Shown here one piece after another: positions 1-5,752 of a stretch of 9,380 nucleotides of DNA. A program made the position numbers and the translations under genes. Numbering within the stretch: position 1 is the stretch's first letter; every line of letters starts with the position of its first letter. The DNA is from an uncultured Muribaculaceae bacterium. Its GTDB lineage: Bacteria; Bacteroidota; Bacteroidia; Bacteroidales; Muribaculaceae. The stretch is from assembly GCA_910584055.1 (NCBI GenBank), contig CAJTZS010000078.1, forward strand, positions 1 to 9,380. The letters run 5' to 3'. The notes under the pieces are model-generated. The model ran no database searches. It worked only from the letters and a program-made list of their open reading frames with translations, and was not told the DNA's origin.

Positions 1-220
1 CGCTGTCAGGGAGATGGCACTCCCTGACTTTGGGGTACATTGCATTGATGAGAGAATCCTCGTAAGCCTGGAACTCCTCGTCCGTAAGGCCCGGGACAGA
101 ATCCTGCGCCATGGCGGAATCAGAGGACGGACCGGATATAGGACTTGCGGTAGCGGTGTTTATGCCGCAGAGCGTCGCAAGGGTGGCGAGAAGGATAAGA
201 AAGAAAAGATATTTTTTCAT
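1..220 (-). CDS. N-terminal part of a secreted protein of unknown function (runs off left edge)
   Basis: Reading leftwards from the ATG at 220-218 gives 73 codons without a stop, cut by the window edge. The start MKKYLFFLILLATLATLCG is a clear signal peptide: two lysines, then about 15 hydrophobic residues. A small and polar stretch with likely signal peptidase I sites (around residues 22-26, TATAS) follows. The mature start is Ser/Pro/Asp-rich and is followed by LTDEEFQAYEDSLINAMYPK, which looks like an acidic helix. A cysteine at residue 18 lacks a convincing lipobox, so this is more likely a soluble periplasmic or exported protein than a lipoprotein. A good Bacteroidetes promoter lies just upstream. 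The family cannot be recognised from this fragment. The signal peptide and start are seen; secretion is inferred. Confidence 0.75.
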   Translation of the reverse strand, partial: MKKYLFFLILLATLATLCGINTATASPISGPSSDSAMAQDSVPGLTDEEFQAYEDSLINAMYPKVRECHLPDS

Positions 221-250
221 GGCCCGATAAGTTTAGTTGTAAGAAAATGT

Positions 251-271
251 CCCGGTGTGTGGCACATCGGG
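251..271 (-). other. Stem-loop at the start of the leader of the left-edge gene
   Basis: CCCGGTGTG and CACATCGGG form a 9-bp arm pair with one G-T (wobble) position and a 3-nt loop. It lies between the -7 box at 273-280 and the start codon at 220. The predicted transcription start falls within or next to its right arm, so it could be a 5'-end hairpin that stabilises the mRNA or a protein-binding palindrome. The stretch after it on the minus strand is only mildly T-rich, so a terminator for the DUF4954 operon is a weaker alternative. Confidence 0.4.
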
Positions 272-272
272 A

Positions 273-304
273 CAAAGGTAATTATTTTTTTACGCTAAAG
301 CAAA
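273..304 (-). promoter_or_regulatory. Bacteroidetes-type promoter of the left-edge secreted-protein gene
   Basis: On the minus strand, TTTG (304-301) is followed by exactly 20 nt and then TACCTTTG (280-273). This matches the Bacteroidetes primary-sigma consensus, a TTTG -33 box and a TAnnTTTG -7 box. Transcription would start near 266-270, leaving a leader of about 45-50 nt before the ATG at 220. The -33 box overlaps a small inverted repeat (300-312, GCAAA/TTTGC) downstream of the DUF4954 stop codon. Confidence 0.75.
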
Positions 305-344
305 ATATTTGCAAGGAAATGAGCTGATTTGATGGATTTTTGTT

Positions 345-1976
345 TCAGATCTTTAGCATTTCATTTTGGGCAGCAAGGTCATCGAGGTATTTGCGGCGGT
401 CCTCTTCTACCATGCGGTCGAATTCGGCGGCGTAGTCGGCTATGACTTCGGCGGGACGGCGCCAGTTGTCACCGAAACGGGCGGCTATCCATGCACGCTG
501 GAGGTTGGGGTAATGCCTGAATGCGTCATCGAAAACCTGCTCCATCTCTTGAATACTCTCTTTTTGCATAGCTTTCCTTAACAACGGGCGTGGCATCAGT
601 AATCCCGCTATGTCAACCCATTGCGCTGCTTCTGACCCCGGTTCGCGAGGAGGGAAGCCGTCAGCGGCAGTGTGCAAGTGGAGGTATTTATAGATGGCAA
701 GACGGTATAGGTGGCTTGCGCGTTCGAGGGCCGCACGTGTGAATTTCATCCCGCGATACCGCAGATAGCGGTCATCGTCGGCAGGGCGGGAGAGGAGTCC
801 GCGGATTACCTCCACCGCGTTAAGCATAGCATCAACGGTGAGGGGATTCAGCACATCGAATATGATGCGGTCGTGAAGCGGCAACTTGCGTTTCTGACGG
901 CGGTCGCGTGCCGGCCATTTCTTTTCATCGCGGAGAAGACCGCAACTGCGGAGCATCGCTCCCGGCACCACGACCGTCGCCCCGCGGTCGTCCCCGAAAA
1001 GATACGAGAACGGAAACTGTGAGGAATCGGGATGTGTCTTATGTTGCCCCATCAGTAGCGAGAATGCACCTATTTTCGCTCCAAGCATGAGGTATGAATC
1101 TGACGATGTCTTGACTCCTCTTTCAAGCACACCCCAATGCACCGGGCCTAACTTATACATGTGGTTGCTCTGGTTCGTGCCGCTGCCGGCATTCATGAAG
1201 CTCGTCTGGCAGCCGATGAGGAGCGAGGACTTGTGCATGCTCACCGTGTAAGGTCCGGCAAACAACGCGCATGCTTCTCCATTTTCGAGGGAGCAATTAG
1301 AGAAAATGAGCGAATCGTGTGCTGTGAATCCCTTTTCCAGGACAGCTCCCTGTCCGACATAGCAGTTGCGTATAATCGCTCCCGAATCGGCTACGCCATC
1401 CTCTATTATGAAGTTCTCGGCATCCACGCCGCAACCTATACGTGCCAACGCGCGCCCGGGAGCCGCGTTGTTGATGACGCTTCCATTGCGCAGACATGAC
1501 GCCCCTTCTATCCTAACTTCCCTCCCTATCGCTACATTTATGATATAACGGCAATTCCTGATCACCGCGCCGTCTCCGATTTCGCGGTTGATTTCGAAAT
1601 TGTTGACATGGTCATCGAGAGCCTGTTTCGCCGGGCCTTGCGCCCAGGCTGCGTCGCGGGCGATAAGCATTGCCATCTGTGATGAAAGCCCGGGATAGAT
1701 CCTGACACTCCGCGAGCCGGTCTCATCGAGCACGCACACCTCTGCGCCGACGCCGCATGCGGCCTCCGGTTCCATCTCCAGCAGTCCGACGTTTTCGATT
1801 GTAACGTCGGCTCCGATGAATATGTCTCCGGCAAAACGCACGTTGCGTATCCGGCTGAGGTCTGTGCCGTCACTGATACGTATCCTTGTCCAGTCAGAAC
1901 AAGAGCAGCCGTTGTCTTCGAGTTGGCGGATCTCCCACCAACGTAGCGTTTTATACCGTTGTGTCGAGGTCGTCAT
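345..1976 (-). CDS. DUF4954 family protein with a left-handed beta-helix-like repeat region
   Basis: A 543-residue protein. I start it at the ATG at 1976, giving MTTSTQRYKTLRWWEIRQLE, because the family similarity begins here. An in-frame ATG at 2063 would add 29 residues lying wholly over the hflX 3' end. Residues of about 45-240 show hexapeptide-like turns (IGADVTIENVGLL, IGDGAVIRNC, SGAIIRNCYVGQGAVL) as in left-handed beta-helix acyl- and nucleotidyl-transferase-type proteins. The core block near 277-360 (GPVHWGVLERG, FPFSYLFG, KKWPARDRR) is what I recognise as DUF4954. The C-terminal third is helical. No signal peptide is visible, so it is probably cytoplasmic. It overlaps the hflX stop by 26 nt in another frame and is likely translationally coupled to it. 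The biochemical role is unknown; a sugar-nucleotide link would be only structural analogy. Confidence 0.85.
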   Translation of the reverse strand: MTTSTQRYKTLRWWEIRQLEDNGCSCSDWTRIRISDGTDLSRIRNVRFAGDIFIGADVTIENVGLLEMEPEAACGVGAEVCVLDETGSRSVRIYPGLSSQMAMLIARDAAWAQGPAKQALDDHVNNFEINREIGDGAVIRNCRYIINVAIGREVRIEGASCLRNGSVINNAAPGRALARIGCGVDAENFIIEDGVADSGAIIRNCYVGQGAVLEKGFTAHDSLIFSNCSLENGEACALFAGPYTVSMHKSSLLIGCQTSFMNAGSGTNQSNHMYKLGPVHWGVLERGVKTSSDSYLMLGAKIGAFSLLMGQHKTHPDSSQFPFSYLFGDDRGATVVVPGAMLRSCGLLRDEKKWPARDRRQKRKLPLHDRIIFDVLNPLTVDAMLNAVEVIRGLLSRPADDDRYLRYRGMKFTRAALERASHLYRLAIYKYLHLHTAADGFPPREPGSEAAQWVDIAGLLMPRPLLRKAMQKESIQEMEQVFDDAFRHYPNLQRAWIAARFGDNWRRPAEVIADYAAEFDRMVEEDRRKYLDDLAAQNEMLKI

Positions 1977-3180
1977 ATTTCTGGAAGAGGAAGTCATTGT
2001 ATGGGAAACGCTCGGTATGAATCTCTTTCGCTTTTTCATACAGCATATCCTTAAGGGCGTCAATATTGGTTTTTTCTTTAGCGGAAATGAAAATGCAATT
2101 GTTGTTCATTTTCGACATCCATGTCTGTTTGAATTCATCGAGGGAGATGTTCTCCCTGGTTTTAGGGGTAAGGTCATCCGGGTCTTTTGGAGTGTATGAG
2201 AAAGCGTCAATCTTGTTGAATACAAGGATCATCGGTTTCTCCGCCGCTCCGCAAACCTCTGCCAGGGTCTTGTTGACTACCTCTATCTGTTCTTCAAACT
2301 GCGGGTGGCTCACGTCAACTACGTGCACAAGTACGTCCGCTTCCCTCACTTCGTCGAGTGTGGATTTGAATGAATCCACAAGGTGTGTGGGGAGTTTGCG
2401 GATAAAGCCCACGGTGTCTGAAAGGAGGAAAGGAAGGTTGTCGATGATGACTTTGCGGACGGTGGTGTCGAGAGTGGCGAAGAGTTTGTTTTCGGCGAAG
2501 ACATCACTTTTGCTCAGAAGATTCATCAGGGTGGATTTGCCGACGTTGGTGTATCCCACAAGGGCTACGCGGGTAAGTTTACCCCGGTTTTTACGCTGGA
2601 TGCTCTTCTGACTGTCGATGCGTTTCAATTCCTCTTTCAGACGCGATATTTTGTCAAGTATTATACGGCGGTCTGTCTCTATCTGCGTCTCACCGGGACC
2701 GCGCATTCCGATGCCTCCGCGCTGACGTTCAAGGTGAGTCCACATTCTGGTCAGCCTCGGAAGGAGGTATTGATACTGGGCGAGTTCAACCTGCGTGCGA
2801 GCCGTGGCTGTCTGGGCGCGTTTTGCGAATATATCGAGTATAAGGCTTGTGCGGTCGAGGATTTTCACCTTGAGCTCCTTCTCTATGTTGGCCACTTGCT
2901 TGGGAGACAAGTCATCATCGAAAATGACGAGACCTATTTCCTCTTCTTCCACATACTGGCGGATCTCATCAAGTTTGCCGGTGCCTACGTAAGTGCGCGG
3001 ATTGGGGTAATCGAGCTTCTGCACGAACCGTTTCTCCGGTTCAGCACCGGCCGTGCGAGCAAGAAAAGCCAATTCGTCAAGATACTCATTGGCTTTGGTT
3101 TCGTTCTGAATTTTAGTGGCAAGCCCTACAAGCACAGTCCGCTCGTTGGCCTCTTTATTTATAATGTTATCCTCAATCAT
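1951..3180 (-). CDS. hflX: Ribosome-associated GTPase HflX
   Basis: A 409-residue protein with the usual HflX layout. An N-terminal domain (about 15-150) includes LDYPNPRTYVGTGKLDEI and IFDDDLSPKQVANIE. A basic helical linker carries the family signature GGIGMRGPGETQIETDRR (155-172). The G domain follows, with G1 GYTNVGKST (209-217), G2 DTT (238-240), G3 DTVG (255-258), G4 NKID (322-325) and G5 SAKE (366-369). All motifs are intact. HflX proteins bind the large ribosomal subunit, and in other bacteria they split or rescue stalled 70S ribosomes under stress. The start at 3180 lies about 16 nt after the predicted transcription start and matches the family N-terminus. It heads a two-gene operon with DUF4954. 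Confidence 0.97.
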   Translation of the reverse strand: MIEDNIINKEANERTVLVGLATKIQNETKANEYLDELAFLARTAGAEPEKRFVQKLDYPNPRTYVGTGKLDEIRQYVEEEEIGLVIFDDDLSPKQVANIEKELKVKILDRTSLILDIFAKRAQTATARTQVELAQYQYLLPRLTRMWTHLERQRGGIGMRGPGETQIETDRRIILDKISRLKEELKRIDSQKSIQRKNRGKLTRVALVGYTNVGKSTLMNLLSKSDVFAENKLFATLDTTVRKVIIDNLPFLLSDTVGFIRKLPTHLVDSFKSTLDEVREADVLVHVVDVSHPQFEEQIEVVNKTLAEVCGAAEKPMILVFNKIDAFSYTPKDPDDLTPKTRENISLDEFKQTWMSKMNNNCIFISAKEKTNIDALKDMLYEKAKEIHTERFPYNDFLFQKYDDLDTTV

Positions 3181-3202
3181 AGTAATTTCTCTAAAACGAC
3201 TG

Positions 3203-3234
3203 CAAAGATAGCAATCAATTTCTTATACAACAAA
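3203..3234 (-). promoter_or_regulatory. Bacteroidetes-type promoter of the hflX-DUF4954 operon
   Basis: On the minus strand, TTTG (3234-3231) is followed by exactly 20 nt and then TATCTTTG (3210-3203), a full match to TTTG-N19-21-TAnnTTTG. Transcription should start near 3196-3200, giving a very short leader before the hflX ATG at 3180. The -33 box touches the outer base of the terminator hairpin at 3235-3270, so the end of one unit and the start of the next share no spacer. Confidence 0.85.
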
Positions 3235-3270
3235 CGTCGGGCCAAAATCGCTTAAGATTTTGGCCCGACG
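3235..3270 (-). terminator. Strong intrinsic terminator hairpin after the OmpH-like gene
   Basis: CGTCGGGCCAAAATC (3235-3249) and GATTTTGGCCCGACG (3256-3270) are perfect reverse complements: a 15-bp stem with a 6-nt loop. On the minus strand the stem is followed by TTTGTTGTAT, a moderately U-rich tail. It lies about 100 nt past the stop of the OmpH-like gene and just before the hflX promoter, as expected of a terminator insulating the two units. No plus-strand gene ends nearby, so the minus direction is preferred. Confidence 0.8.
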
Positions 3271-3276
3271 GTTTGC

Positions 3277-3311
3277 TTAATGTTTAATGTTTAATGTTTA
3301 ATGTTTAATGT
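3277..3311. repeat. Five perfect tandem copies of the 7-mer TTAATGT
   Basis: Thirty-five bases made of five uninterrupted TTAATGT units (ACATTAA on the minus strand), between the main terminator and the 3' end of the OmpH-like gene. Perfect 7-bp arrays are prone to slipped-strand copy-number change. Here it sits in a 3' untranslated stretch, so changes would not shift a reading frame. At most they could alter mRNA 3'-end processing or the spacing to the terminator. Confidence 0.95.
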
Positions 3312-3320
3312 GAAATTTTG

Positions 3321-3357
3321 GGCTTTAGATAAACCATCCGGCGAATCTTCTAAAGCC
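3321..3357 (-). terminator. Weaker stem-loop just after the OmpH-like stop codon
   Basis: GGCTTTAGA (3321-3329) and TCTAAAGCC (3349-3357) form a 9-bp perfect stem with a 19-nt loop. It can extend by TTT/AAA past a single bulged G. It starts 12 nt after the stop codon at 3370. On the minus strand it is followed by CAAAATTTCAC, which is not a strong U-tract. It could be a first, inefficient terminator or an mRNA-stabilising 3' hairpin ahead of the stronger one. Confidence 0.45.
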
Positions 3358-3369
3358 AAACGCCTAAGC

Positions 3370-3969
3370 TTATTTCTTTGCGACTTTGTTGTAGCGGGCA
3401 TTGAGGCCTTCGACAACTTCATCGGTAATGTCAAGGTCCGGGTTGATATAGAGAGTGGAAGCTTTCTGGAAGATAGCATCGTAGCCACGGGTCTTGTTGT
3501 AATCCTTGATGAAGAGCGTTATGGAATCTATAACGGCTTGCTGCGCCTGCATTGCAGCGTTCTGGTAATTGTTCTGCAGGGTGGCTATGTTGCGCTGGGC
3601 TTCGCTCTGCATATTGTTGATTGTCTGTTCGTCCTGACGATAGGATGCTTCAGAAAGATAGCCGTTGTTCTGCATCTTGTTCTGCATCGTGGTGGCGAAG
3701 TTCTGAATCTTGTTTTCGTGGCGTTTTGCCGCGCTTTCCATGTTTGTCTGCATGCGCAGCATCTCTTCGTTATAGTCTTTGGCAAGGTTGTATTTGCTTA
3801 GGACCGAATCGAGATCCACGTAGCGGTAGTTGGGGAGGTTTGTGTCAGCCTTGGCGGTTTTCGCCTTGGCTGCAGGTGCATCTTTCTTGGCATTGTCTGA
3901 GCCACATGCAGTGGCAACGAGCGCGATAACCGCGAGCGATGCAACAATAAACGAGTTGATTCTTTTCAT
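3370..3969 (-). CDS. OmpH/Skp-family periplasmic chaperone-like lipoprotein
   Basis: A 199-residue protein with a lipoprotein signal: MKR, a hydrophobic stretch (residues 7-19), then ATAC with the lipidation cysteine at 22. An Ala/Lys-rich linker (about 27-42) follows, and then the OmpH pattern. A beta strand YRYVDLDSVLSKY (48-60) leads into a long Gln/Asn/Glu-rich coiled coil (about 60-150), followed by a returning segment with IKDYNKTRGYDAIFQKASTLYINPDLDITDEVVEGLN. In this family the long helices form tentacles of a trimeric jellyfish-like holdase that carries unfolded outer-membrane proteins across the periplasm. A lipid anchor, absent from E. coli Skp, would tether it to a membrane. The product ends in KK. 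It is a single-gene unit with an unusual structured leader upstream and terminator hairpins downstream. Confidence 0.9.
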   Translation of the reverse strand: MKRINSFIVASLAVIALVATACGSDNAKKDAPAAKAKTAKADTNLPNYRYVDLDSVLSKYNLAKDYNEEMLRMQTNMESAAKRHENKIQNFATTMQNKMQNNGYLSEASYRQDEQTINNMQSEAQRNIATLQNNYQNAAMQAQQAVIDSITLFIKDYNKTRGYDAIFQKASTLYINPDLDITDEVVEGLNARYNKVAKK

Positions 3970-4018
3970 TTTATAATAGATGTTGTTTTAATCTTAAAAT
4001 CACCTTCAGCTCCTTTTC

Positions 4019-4088
4019 CCTTTTGCAGGTTTCTGAGAGGCGTGATGTCCGTGACACCCTACCGATTTCTCACCGGCAAACCTAAAGG
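4019..4088 (-). ncRNA. Candidate structured leader RNA (three-way junction, possible pseudoknot) of the OmpH-like gene
   Basis: Read on the minus strand. P1 pairs CCTTT (4088-4084) and AGGTTT (4083-4078) with AAACCT (4032-4027) and AAAGG (4023-4019), leaving a 3-4-nt bulge. P2 is CCGGU-GAGAA-AUCGG (4076-4062). P3 is an irregular hairpin over 4060-4038: AGG/CCT at its base, GTGTC/GACAT above with one wobble pair, and loop ACG. The P2 loop segment UGAGA (4072-4068) is also perfectly complementary to UCUCA (4038-4034) in the strand returning to P1, which would make a pseudoknot competing with only one pair of P2 and one of P3. It is more GC-rich than its surroundings and follows a -7-like box. 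It could be a riboswitch, a protein-binding leader or a small RNA. No known class was recognised. The pairings are seen; the function is inference. Confidence 0.45.
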
Positions 4089-4092
4089 AAAG

Positions 4093-4100
4093 CAAAAGTA
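4093..4100 (-). promoter_or_regulatory. Candidate -7 box for the OmpH-like gene
   Basis: TACTTTTG on the minus strand (4100-4093) fits TAnnTTTG and would start transcription near 4087-4090, right at the first base of the predicted P1 helix. No TTTG lies 19-21 nt upstream (the place holds TTAC), so the promoter is incomplete by consensus. The resulting leader would be about 120 nt. Confidence 0.4.
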
Positions 4101-4193
4101 ACGATATTCCGAGAAATAGCGTAATTAGCAGCGTTAATTTCACTTTTTTTAATTCATTTAAGGTTATTGGAATGCAAAATTAACTAAAAAATT

Positions 4194-4211
4194 GAAAAAA
4201 GAGCTTTTTTC
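4194..4211. promoter_or_regulatory. 8-bp perfect inverted repeat overlapping the -33 position of the dipeptidase promoter
   Basis: GAAAAAAG and CTTTTTTC flank a 2-nt centre (AG). The palindrome ends 15 nt before the TAACTTTG -7 box, so it covers the place where the -33 element would lie, and that place has no TTG. It could be an operator whose bound protein replaces or blocks -33 contact. In an AT-rich stretch such an A-run/T-run pair can also arise by chance. Confidence 0.35.
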
Positions 4212-4225
4212 TCCAATTATTTTGC

Positions 4226-4233
4226 TAACTTTG
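4226..4233 (+). promoter_or_regulatory. -7 box of the pepD-muramidase-pepD operon
   Basis: TAACTTTG matches the Bacteroidetes TAnnTTTG box exactly. Transcription would start near 4237-4241, giving a leader of about 55 nt before the ATG at 4295. The expected -33 TTTG (around 4202-4205) is missing and reads AGCT, within an inverted repeat. The promoter may therefore be weak or need an activator. Confidence 0.55.
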
Positions 4234-4294
4234 GAGTGTCCACCCACTGTGAGGGGGATAAAATTTTTGAACATTATTAAAAATTTCTATAGAA

Positions 4295-5752
4295 ATGGAA
4301 GTAAAAGACCTTAAACCGGAATTGATCTGGAAGTGTTTCGACGAGATTACAAAAGTTCCCCGTCCATCATGCCATGAAGAACAAATCCGCAATTTCCTTC
4401 TTAAGTTTGCCGCAGACCACGATGTGGCTGTGCGTACCGATAAAGTCGGGAATGTTGTCATGAGTAAACCGGCGACTCCGGGCCATGAAGATGCGCCTAC
4501 AGTTATCCTTCAGTCGCACATGGATATGGTTGCAGAAAAGAACAGTGACACAGAACACGATTTCCTAAAGGATCCGATCAGGACATACGTGGATGGCGAA
4601 TGGGTAAAAGCAAAGGGAACCACTCTTGGCGCGGACAACGGTATAGGTATGGCTGCCGCCATGGCTGTGATGATCGACAAGAATCTTGTTCACGGTCCGG
4701 TGGAAGCCCTCTTCACGGTCAATGAGGAGATTGGTCTCGAAGGGGCACAGAATATCGGAGAGGGAATGATCACCGGTTCTATGCTCCTTAACCTTGATTC
4801 CGAGGATGACGGCGAGGTGTTTGTAGGTTGTGCCGGAGGAATCGACACCACCGCGACATTCACCTACCGCCGCAGTTTCACTCCGGAAAATTTCAAATAC
4901 ATGCGTGTCTCAGTCAGCGGGCTGCTCGGGGGGCACAGCGGGGGTGATATTCATCTCGGCAGGGCGAACGCCAACAAGATAATCGCACGCTTTATCTGGG
5001 AATGCTCGCAGAGCTGGGACATCACCGTATGCTCTTTTGAAGGCGGCAACCTGCGCAACGCCATTCCCCGCGAAGCTTATGCCGTGTTCGGTATCCACAG
5101 CGACCATCACGAGGCGCTGATGCATCATCTTAACAAATATGCCGCTGAAATCCGTAATGAGTATGACGGTGTAGAACCCTCAATGGATTTCCGTATAGAA
5201 GAAAGCGAGCGCCCCGAATATTGCCTTGATTCAGACACCTCTATTGCCCTTATCCGTGCAATATATTCCGCACCTCACGGTGTGTATTCAATGAGCCGAG
5301 ACATTGAAGGCCTTGTGGAGACGTCCACAAACCTGGCAAGCGTGAAGCATGTAGGCGATGACAAGATTGTGGTCACCACATCCCAGCGTTCGTCTGTGGA
5401 GAGCCGCAAGAACGATATGGCAGGTCAGGTTGAGGCTCATTTCCAACTTGCCGGTGCCGAAGTTACCCACAGTGACGGTTATCCAGGATGGGCACCCAAT
5501 ATGAATTCCGCGATTATGAAGATCACGGCGGATGCATATGAAGAACTGTTTGGTGTGAAACCCGCCATCAAGGCTATCCATGCCGGATTGGAATGCGGAC
5601 TTTTCCTCTCGAAGTATCCTAAACTCGATATGGTGAGCTTCGGTCCTACAATGACCGGTGTCCATTCACCGGATGAGAAACTGCTTATTCCCACTGTCGA
5701 AAAATTCTGGCGCCATCTGTGCAAGGTGCTTGAGAAAGTGGCAGTGTTATGA
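4295..5752 (+). CDS. pepD: PepD-type aminoacyl-histidine dipeptidase (peptidase family M20C), first copy
   Basis: A 485-residue protein, the full family length, without a signal peptide and so cytoplasmic. M20C enzymes are two-metal (usually zinc) dipeptidases that cleave Xaa-His and other unblocked dipeptides. All expected residues are present: metal ligand H75 and D77 in SHMD, bridging D114 in GADNGIG, general base E144 and ligand E145 in NEEIGLEGA, D168 in LNLDSE, and the C-terminal H457 in VHSPDE. The dimerisation or lid-domain motif GGHSGGDIHLGRANA follows at about 212-226. The start lies about 55 nt after the -7 box, and the N-terminus aligns residue for residue with the second copy. 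It is the first gene of the operon; its TGA overlaps the next ATG (ATGA at 5749-5752). True substrates may be broader than the His dipeptides the name implies. Confidence 0.95.
   Translation: MEVKDLKPELIWKCFDEITKVPRPSCHEEQIRNFLLKFAADHDVAVRTDKVGNVVMSKPATPGHEDAPTVILQSHMDMVAEKNSDTEHDFLKDPIRTYVDGEWVKAKGTTLGADNGIGMAAAMAVMIDKNLVHGPVEALFTVNEEIGLEGAQNIGEGMITGSMLLNLDSEDDGEVFVGCAGGIDTTATFTYRRSFTPENFKYMRVSVSGLLGGHSGGDIHLGRANANKIIARFIWECSQSWDITVCSFEGGNLRNAIPREAYAVFGIHSDHHEALMHHLNKYAAEIRNEYDGVEPSMDFRIEESERPEYCLDSDTSIALIRAIYSAPHGVYSMSRDIEGLVETSTNLASVKHVGDDKIVVTTSQRSSVESRKNDMAGQVEAHFQLAGAEVTHSDGYPGWAPNMNSAIMKITADAYEELFGVKPAIKAIHAGLECGLFLSKYPKLDMVSFGPTMTGVHSPDEKLLIPTVEKFWRHLCKVLEKVAVL

Larger units (their letters stand above)
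3970..4294. other. Divergent intergenic region, 325 bp, no convincing gene
   Basis: This stretch separates the leftward OmpH-like gene from the rightward dipeptidase operon. The left part (about 3970-4100) is the lipoprotein leader with a foldable RNA. The right part (about 4101-4294) is very AT-rich, with several poly-A and poly-T runs, and holds the dipeptidase promoter. Besides the candidate -7 boxes listed separately, TAATTTTG (4182-4175) and TAGGTTTG (4084-4077) on the minus strand also fit TAnnTTTG. None has a good TTTG at the right distance, so the lipoprotein transcription start is uncertain. Confidence 0.8.

Noticed and set aside
14..298. Open plus-strand frame of about 94 codons at the left edge
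   Set aside because: It is antisense to a frame with a clear signal peptide and a consensus promoter, and its translation is Arg/Gly-rich and unlike a real protein.
1977..2063. A 29-residue N-terminal extension of the DUF4954 protein
   Set aside because: The extension lies entirely over the hflX coding region, is basic and Ser/Thr-rich, and has no family resemblance. The ATG at 1976 fits the domain start.
3277..3311. The 7-mer array as a CRISPR fragment
   Set aside because: The units are directly adjacent, only 7 bp long and without spacers, and no cas gene is present.
4034..4080. Similarity to TPP (CTGAGA followed by CACCCT on the plus strand) or cobalamin (CCGGTGAGAAATCGG on the minus strand) riboswitches
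   Set aside because: Only one short block of each matches. The TPP pyrophosphate-sensor half and the cobalamin B12 box are absent, and the plus-strand reading lies upstream of the dipeptidase -7 box.
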